Positions 14,226-18,213 of a DNA stretch of 18,213 bases are shown here, one piece after another. Positions within the stretch are counted from its first letter, which is position 1. Each line of letters starts with the position of its first letter. Made by a program: the position numbers and the translations under genes. Origin of the DNA: JAVBQJ01 sp045585875 (GTDB lineage Bacteria; Verrucomicrobiota; Lentisphaeria; Victivallales; Victivallaceae); NCBI GenBank assembly GCA_045585875.1, contig JAZMZH010000122.1, forward strand, positions 1 to 18,213, read 5' to 3'. The notes under the pieces were generated by a model. The model saw only the letters and a program-made list of their open reading frames with translations. It was not told where the DNA came from and ran no database searches.

Positions 14226-14825
14226 TCAATAGTAGTTGAGCCAGGAGGGATAGGTCCCCGGGGCGCAATCCCGTTCGCCGTCGGCGATGAGTTTGCCGTA
14301 AGCCTCGGTCAGAACGGCGACATGCCCGTCGAAGAACAGGGCGTTGCATTTGTCGCTGTGGCGCCAGTCTTCGTATTTGTTGGGATTGTAGCCGGTCTGC
14401 TGATAGCAGTTGTTGTCGCTCTGCTTTTTGGTGTCGGCCAGGAGCATAGTTCCGGAACGGTAATTGGTGATCTGCCCGAACCCGCTGGAGGCGGCTCCCG
14501 CGCCGTAGGTGGCGCAGATGTTGATGCCGAAGGCGTTTTCCATGCTGGACGGCATCGAAGGACAGTCCAGGAGATTTTCCTCCACATAGCCGTCCTTGAG
14601 CCGGGTCAGCCAAAAGCCGGTGCCGGAGAGGGATACCGGGATGTAGTCGTTCCACTCGTTGGAGTAGATGTGGTAGCCCAGTCCGACCTGCTTCAGATTG
14701 CTCTTGCATTTCACGGCCTGCGCCGCGGCCCGGGCTTTGCTCAGAGCGGGCAGCAGCATACTGGCCAGAATAGCTATAATTGCGATCACGACCAGCAGTT
14801 CTATTAATGTAAACAGTCTCTTCAT
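14226..14825 (-). CDS. Prepilin-like (pseudopilin) protein with H-x9-DG motif
   Basis: The 199-residue protein begins MKRL and then FTLIELLVVIAIIAILAS, the class III (type IV pilin) signal: a short basic leader, glutamate at +5 of the mature part, and a long hydrophobic helix. Residue -1 is leucine where prepilin peptidase usually wants glycine. The head has NLKQVGLGYHIYSNEWND and a perfect H-x9-DG (H156 to D166-G167, FFDGHVAVL), the hallmark of the prepilin-like proteins (DUF1559-related) common in Planctomycetes and Lentisphaerota. AAGGAA eight to nine bases upstream supports the ATG at 14825. It shares a transcript with the DUF6067 gene, suggesting a role in assembling or exporting a surface structure tied to polysaccharide breakdown. 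That role is inference. Confidence 0.9.
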   Translation of the reverse strand: MKRLFTLIELLVVIAIIAILASMLLPALSKARAAAQAVKCKSNLKQVGLGYHIYSNEWNDYIPVSLSGTGFWLTRLKDGYVEENLLDCPSMPSSMENAFGINICATYGAGAASSGFGQITNYRSGTMLLADTKKQSDNNCYQQTGYNPNKYEDWRHSDKCNALFFDGHVAVLTEAYGKLIADGERDCAPGTYPSWLNYY

Positions 14826-15077
14826 CTTCTTTTTTCCTTTCTTTAAGATTTGCGATGAATTGTGTTTGAGACCACTTGCGAAAACGTCGGAAATTCCGCG
14901 GGAAAATCCCCCGATATCCGGCCCTGCAAAATGCCGTTTCTTTCTGAATCCTTCCGAGAAACCTCCTTTCATAGACGGTATTGTCTTTGTTGCGGCCGTA
15001 CGGCATATCCCGGCTCCGACGGCCCCGGGAATATCCTCCGTCGGGGAATCGGGACGCATCCGAACAACCCTTTTTTT
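14826..15077 (-). other. Long 5' leader of the prepilin-like gene
   Basis: About 250 bases lie between the promoter and the start codon. On the minus strand they hold a stem of CCGACGG with CCGTCGG (15044-15038 and 15022-15016, extended by a wobble pair and one more) about 30 bases after the likely transcription start. No known riboswitch class is recognised. The leader is open in the frame of the prepilin-like gene for its whole length, with in-frame ATG codons, but none has as good a ribosome site as 14825. Confidence 0.45.
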
Positions 15078-15104
15078 ATTATAAAACATTTTCCGGAAAG
15101 TCAA
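15078..15104 (-). promoter_or_regulatory. Promoter of the prepilin-DUF6067 unit with an embedded palindrome
   Basis: Minus strand: -35 TTGACT (15104-15099), a 15-base spacer, perfect -10 TATAAT (15083-15078). The spacer carries the 10-bp palindrome TTTCCGGAAA (15090-15099), which is well placed to be an operator. It lies 36 bases past the ROK gene stop, so the two genes downstream can be expressed separately from ROK. Confidence 0.65.
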
Positions 15105-15139
15105 ATCCTTTTTTTTAATATTTCGAACCCGTTCATTTT

Positions 15140-16348
15140 TTAATGATCCCCCTCCGCAATGACGTTCTTATAGGCTCCGCGGCACTTGAGAGGCTCCTCG
15201 GGGTAGAAGAAGAAGTGGCGGGCCATCAGCGCCGAACCGGCGCTCAGGTCGCCTTCGGGATCGGAGGATGGGAGCAGAGTGATCGCCGCCGCGGCTTCGG
15301 GCGTGCGCATCTCCTCCAGCCCTTTGCGGAAACTGTCGTCGAAAAGCTCGAATCGCCGCGCGAAAGCTCCCAGAAAAAGGATGGTGTCGATGCCGAAGAG
15401 TTCCAGCAGCCAGTAAAGGGATGCCGCGAGCCTTTGCGCCGCCTGCCGGAGCAGGGCTGCGGCTTCCGCATCGCCGTTGTCGAGGCGAGAGAGGAATTCG
15501 TCGAAACTCCCCGCCGGAAGTTTTCCGGCGAGTGCGGCTCCGCCCACATACTGCTCCAGACATCCCCGCTGCCCGCAGTAACAGGGGACGCCGTTTTTTT
15601 CCACCACGACGTGTCCCAGATTCCACAGGCCGCGGTTGCGGCGGGCGGGAGCGGCGGCGAAGGTGAGCAGGCGGCGGTTGCTGACTGCGACGCCGCCGAG
15701 ATTTTTGCCCCAGTTCAACATCAGTACAGTTGCTTCGGGGGGAAATTCGGGACATTCTTTCTGGACGTATGCGTAGTGGAGGGTGTCGCTGTAGCAGGGG
15801 ATGCCGAAATGTCCGGTGACGATTTTTTCGGGAGCGAAATTTCTGACCCCGGGGCAGGAAACCATGGATTCGAAAACACCCTCCGGAGTCACCACTCCGC
15901 CCGTGCAGAAAAATGCCTGATGGAGTATGCCCGATCTCTCCGCGACCCAGCGGCATCCTTCACCGGCGGCGGCGACAAGGGTTCGGCCGAGGGTTTCGGA
16001 ATCGCAATCCCGGTCCAGAGGAAATTCCTTATGAAAGACCGCGGCCCCGGCGAAATCGACGATGGTGACGGCGAGAAACCGATATTCGAGCCAGAGCCCC
16101 ATAAAGTAGTTTCCGGCGGGCAGAATTTTCCACCGGAGCGTGGGGCGGCCTCTGCCGTTGAGGCGGGTCCCCTCGGGCTTGATGATCCCCTCTTCCCGCA
16201 GGCGCAGGAAGTGAATATTGCTGGCGCTCTTGGTCATGCCCAGGGCCCTGGCGATGTCGATCTGGCTGACCGTGCCCCGCTCAAAGATCATCCGCAGCAC
16301 GCTGTGCGTACTGGAGCCGTACTGGATGATGTTGGTCCGCATCGTCAT
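15140..16348 (-). CDS. ROK-family transcriptional repressor (NagC/XylR-like)
   Basis: The 402-residue protein has a winged helix-turn-helix at about 15-60 (SVLRMIFERGTVSQIDIARA, then LGMTKSASNIHFLRLREEG) and a ROK sugar-kinase-like domain. The ROK zinc/signature motif is intact: GH at 245-246 and C256-Y-C258-G-Q-R-G-C263-L-E265. The N-terminal phosphate-binding D-x-G-x-T/K motif of ROK kinases is absent from the FMGLWLEYRFLAVTIVD segment, and the second is degenerate (LNWGKNLGGVAV), so it should bind a sugar or sugar derivative without phosphorylating it. The ATG at 16348 has AAGGTGA six bases upstream; 16342 is possible. It has its own strong promoter and is flanked by a glycosidase-like gene upstream and a prepilin-DUF6067 unit downstream, the likely targets. 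Confidence 0.92.
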   Translation of the reverse strand: MTMRTNIIQYGSSTHSVLRMIFERGTVSQIDIARALGMTKSASNIHFLRLREEGIIKPEGTRLNGRGRPTLRWKILPAGNYFMGLWLEYRFLAVTIVDFAGAAVFHKEFPLDRDCDSETLGRTLVAAAGEGCRWVAERSGILHQAFFCTGGVVTPEGVFESMVSCPGVRNFAPEKIVTGHFGIPCYSDTLHYAYVQKECPEFPPEATVLMLNWGKNLGGVAVSNRRLLTFAAAPARRNRGLWNLGHVVVEKNGVPCYCGQRGCLEQYVGGAALAGKLPAGSFDEFLSRLDNGDAEAAALLRQAAQRLAASLYWLLELFGIDTILFLGAFARRFELFDDSFRKGLEEMRTPEAAAAITLLPSSDPEGDLSAGSALMARHFFFYPEEPLKCRGAYKNVIAEGDH

Positions 16349-16451
16349 GTCGAATCACCTTTTTTCGTTCCGCCGCCGCGGCCGACGCGGTCCGCTCCTT
16401 CGAACCGCCGTCCGCCGGTGCAATTCATCGTTTTGATTTGCGTACATGGAT

Positions 16452-16480
16452 AAGATAAGTGCGGGATTTTATTTTGTCAA
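16452..16480 (-). promoter_or_regulatory. Strong promoter of the ROK gene
   Basis: Minus strand: consensus -35 TTGACA (16480-16475), a 17-base spacer, -10 TATCTT (16457-16452). The leader to the ROK start is about 100 bases. Confidence 0.8.
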
Positions 16481-16496
16481 GTTAAATTGACTAAAT
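16471..16496. promoter_or_regulatory. Candidate ROK operator (inverted repeat over the -35 box)
   Basis: ATTTTGTCAA (16471-16480) and TTGACTAAAT (16487-16496) form an inverted repeat with 9 of 10 matching positions around GTTAAA. One arm contains the -35 hexamer, so a dimer bound here would block the polymerase. Autoregulation by the adjacent ROK repressor is the simplest reading but is inferred. Confidence 0.5.
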
Positions 16497-16531
16497 TTTT
16501 CAAAAAAATTTTTCAGCAGAAAATGCCGTCA

Positions 16532-16591
16532 TGATGCCGGGTGCCCCGGGAGTGTGTTCCCCGATTGCGCGGCGGGCCGCCGGAGGCATCA
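16532..16591 (-). terminator. Possible terminator-like stem-loop after the glycosidase-like gene
   Basis: TGATGCC beginning at the stop codon pairs with GGCATCA 46 bases later, and GC-rich inner complementarity (GGCGG, CCGCC, CCCGGGG) suggests a branched hairpin. A short run of four T follows only after GACGGCA. It may end the transcript, but it does not have the standard form. Confidence 0.3.
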
Positions 16592-18213
16592 GACGCCGTC
16601 GAAGAACTCGATCTCAACCGCTCCGGTCAGGCCGCAGGGCACAAGGTGTCGGGAGGGGGAACTTTGCGCTCTCATCTGTTCCGGACACACCCATACCGGA
16701 CGGACGGCGGCGTCGAAGAAGGGGCCGAACGCATTGCGCCGGTGGCTGACGACGGTTATGTCGATCCGGTTCGGACCCCGCCGGATGTCGTCGGAGAAGA
16801 GCACCTCAAAAGGCGGCCACCCGCAGATTTTTTCATCGCCGCCGTTCAGGCGGACGGTGAAGACGCTTCCTTCCCATGCGGTCAGGCGCACCCGCAGAGC
16901 CCGACAGCGGTTTCCGGCATCAACTGAAGCAGTGAAGGTCACTCCTCCGGAGTAAAAGGGCAGCCCCTGGCCGCACCATGAGCCGGTCTTCAGCCGCGTC
17001 GGCATCCCGGTCAGCGTTCCGTCGGGGGTGCAGCCGAAGGTGCCGAGCAGAAAGAGACTCTCCAGTCCGGGCATGGAGGCCCGGTAGGCGCATCGGAGCG
17101 TCAGCCGGTTGCCGCCCGCCCGCAGGAGGCCCGCCGGAAGCGGGATTTTCCGTATGGCCGGGTCGGTCCACCAGCCGCAATCCCCGGGGATGACGGCGGC
17201 GCCGTTCAGGGAGATGGAGTACAGTTCCGGTTTTTCCAGGGCCAGAAAGACCGGATCATCCGGCGGGCGGCGGCACCGGATCTGATATTCCAGCGTCACG
17301 TCGAGACACTCTTCCTCCGTGTCGGCGGCCGTTGCCAGCCATGGCTGCACCATGTTTCCGCCCCGGGGCGTGCGGCCGAGCATCTCCTGACGCAGGATCC
17401 GGTCCGCGGCATCGAAAAAGATGGGGGCCTCCGAGAGTTCCCGCCCGTTGACGCGGCAGCGGGCGAAATCCAGTACCAGCACATTGGGCTCATCGAGAGA
17501 AAAATTCCAGTCGTTCACCGCGATGCGGCGGGAGGGATCCGCCGGTACCGGAGCGAGTCCGGCGCAGGGGATCTCCCGGGCGGTGATTGAAAAGACCCGC
17601 GACTGCAGGGGTGCGAAAGAAGTCCGGAAGCGGATCACTCCGTCCGTCTGATCGGATGATACGGCGTTTGCGGCTCCGGTCTCCGGATTGAGCTCGTAAA
17701 CGCGGAGATTCCCCGGCAGATCCGTGCGCATCCTGATCTCCGCCTCCGGATAGGAGATGCTGCGGGTCCCTGCGGGGTCCCGCAGGAAGAGTCCCTCGTA
17801 AACGATCTTCCCGCCGCCGACCGGGCCGTTGTCCTCTTTTCGGCACAGATGCCGGCACGAGGTGTTTACGCAGAAGAGCACCTGACAGTCGCCGTCGTCC
17901 TTCAGCATATAATATACGCTTCCTGCTTCATGCGCGTCGTTTCCGGCGGTTATGGAAACTCTGCGCACCGGGGTGAGAACCTCCGGCAGCGCCGAAAAAT
18001 CGGACACTCGGATGAATCCGGAGAACACCTCCGCCGGAAGCGGCGAGGGACGGGCATCGAGAAAAGCCGGGGCTTCGCCGACCGCGACGATCAGACCGCC
18101 CGCCTCCGCGAATTTTTTCAAAAGCTCCAGGGTGGAGGCGCGCAGAGTCTTCATTTCCGGTACGACCACCGCCCGGTACGCGGCCCGGCCCACCCTGAGC
18201 ACGGGGCCGTGCG
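16589..18213 (-). CDS. C-terminal part of a large glycoside-hydrolase-like protein (GH106/GH2-like), 5' end outside the window
   Basis: The frame stays open to the right edge (HGPVLRVGRAAYRAVVVPEM precedes MKTLRASTLELL), so at least 541 residues are visible and the start is missing. The first visible part, LELLKKFAEAGGLIVAVGE, resembles the Rossmann-like domain next to the catalytic barrel in GH106 alpha-L-rhamnosidases and relatives. Later come a beta segment with CQVLFCVNTS and two sandwich domains. The last of these (ALRVRLTAWEGSVFTVRLNG, then WPPFEVLFSDDIRRGPNRID and VVSHRRNAFGPFF) has the W-P-P-F and R-N-x-x-G-P pattern of the C-terminal GH2-like sandwich in these enzymes. The catalytic residues would lie upstream and cannot be checked. 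Location is probably extracytoplasmic. It lies on the same strand as ROK, about 240 bases upstream of it. Confidence 0.72.
   Translation of the reverse strand, partial: HGPVLRVGRAAYRAVVVPEMKTLRASTLELLKKFAEAGGLIVAVGEAPAFLDARPSPLPAEVFSGFIRVSDFSALPEVLTPVRRVSITAGNDAHEAGSVYYMLKDDGDCQVLFCVNTSCRHLCRKEDNGPVGGGKIVYEGLFLRDPAGTRSISYPEAEIRMRTDLPGNLRVYELNPETGAANAVSSDQTDGVIRFRTSFAPLQSRVFSITAREIPCAGLAPVPADPSRRIAVNDWNFSLDEPNVLVLDFARCRVNGRELSEAPIFFDAADRILRQEMLGRTPRGGNMVQPWLATAADTEEECLDVTLEYQIRCRRPPDDPVFLALEKPELYSISLNGAAVIPGDCGWWTDPAIRKIPLPAGLLRAGGNRLTLRCAYRASMPGLESLFLLGTFGCTPDGTLTGMPTRLKTGSWCGQGLPFYSGGVTFTASVDAGNRCRALRVRLTAWEGSVFTVRLNGGDEKICGWPPFEVLFSDDIRRGPNRIDITVVSHRRNAFGPFFDAAVRPVWVCPEQMRAQSSPSRHLVPCGLTGAVEIEFFDGV

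Noticed and set aside
10722..14807. Two open frames of about 580 residues antisense to the DUF6067 and prepilin-like genes
   Set aside because: Same reason; the minus-strand genes have signal peptides, ribosome sites and family motifs.

Overview
The window is GC-rich, densely coded bacterial DNA. It most resembles an anaerobic member of the Lentisphaerota (Victivallales-type). This is an inference from the mix of genes: a short-leader prepilin-like protein with a perfect H-x9-D-G motif next to a very large secreted DUF6067/GH123-like protein, a ROK repressor beside glycosidase genes, and the [FeFe]-hydrogenase maturase HydG. The partial heptose-phosphate nucleotidyltransferase points to a lipopolysaccharide-bearing, Gram-negative-type envelope. 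No marker gene settles the taxonomy.

Layout. (1) 1-809, minus strand: the start of RfaE2 (cut by the window edge), overlapped by a dCMP/cytidine deaminase. (2) 893-968, plus: a CAT-anticodon tRNA that looks like tRNA-Ile2 rather than tRNA-Met, followed by a bidirectional-looking terminator. (3) 991-3410: a rearranged repeat-rich patch. Three different segments (76, about 107 and about 99 bp) each occur twice. They surround one gene, a lipoprotein joined to a pseudopilin-like head and eight ankyrin repeats. Both larger segments have an edge at the 3' arm plus T-tract of a rho-independent terminator, and one carries a promoter. (4) 3471-5471, minus: RNase R. (5) 5617-7480, plus: a MarR-family regulator overlapping hydG, divergent from RNase R. 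(6) 7586-7942, minus: a small VOC/glyoxalase-fold protein, divergent from 8057-10697, plus: purB, a ptsN-like EIIA and a membrane-anchored protein of unknown function. (7) 10767-18213, minus: a carbohydrate-use region, read from high to low coordinates as the C-terminal part of a large glycosidase-like protein, a ROK repressor with its own strong promoter and a candidate operator, a prepilin-like protein, and a 1147-residue secreted DUF6067 protein.

How the parts may work together. The prepilin-like gene and the DUF6067 gene are 15 bases apart and share one promoter, so they are probably made together. With the adjacent ROK repressor and the upstream glycosidase they look like a sugar-responsive degradation locus. 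The MarR-HydG pair looks like a regulated H-cluster maturation unit, although HydE and HydF are not in the window. The purB-EIIA-membrane protein genes are translationally close and probably one operon.

Most unusual points: the ankyrin lipoprotein gene is bounded by 76-bp direct repeats, so recombination between them would remove it precisely as a 1658-bp unit. Its middle section matches the head of the prepilin-like protein encoded 12 kb away, with the pilin helix replaced by a lipoprotein signal.
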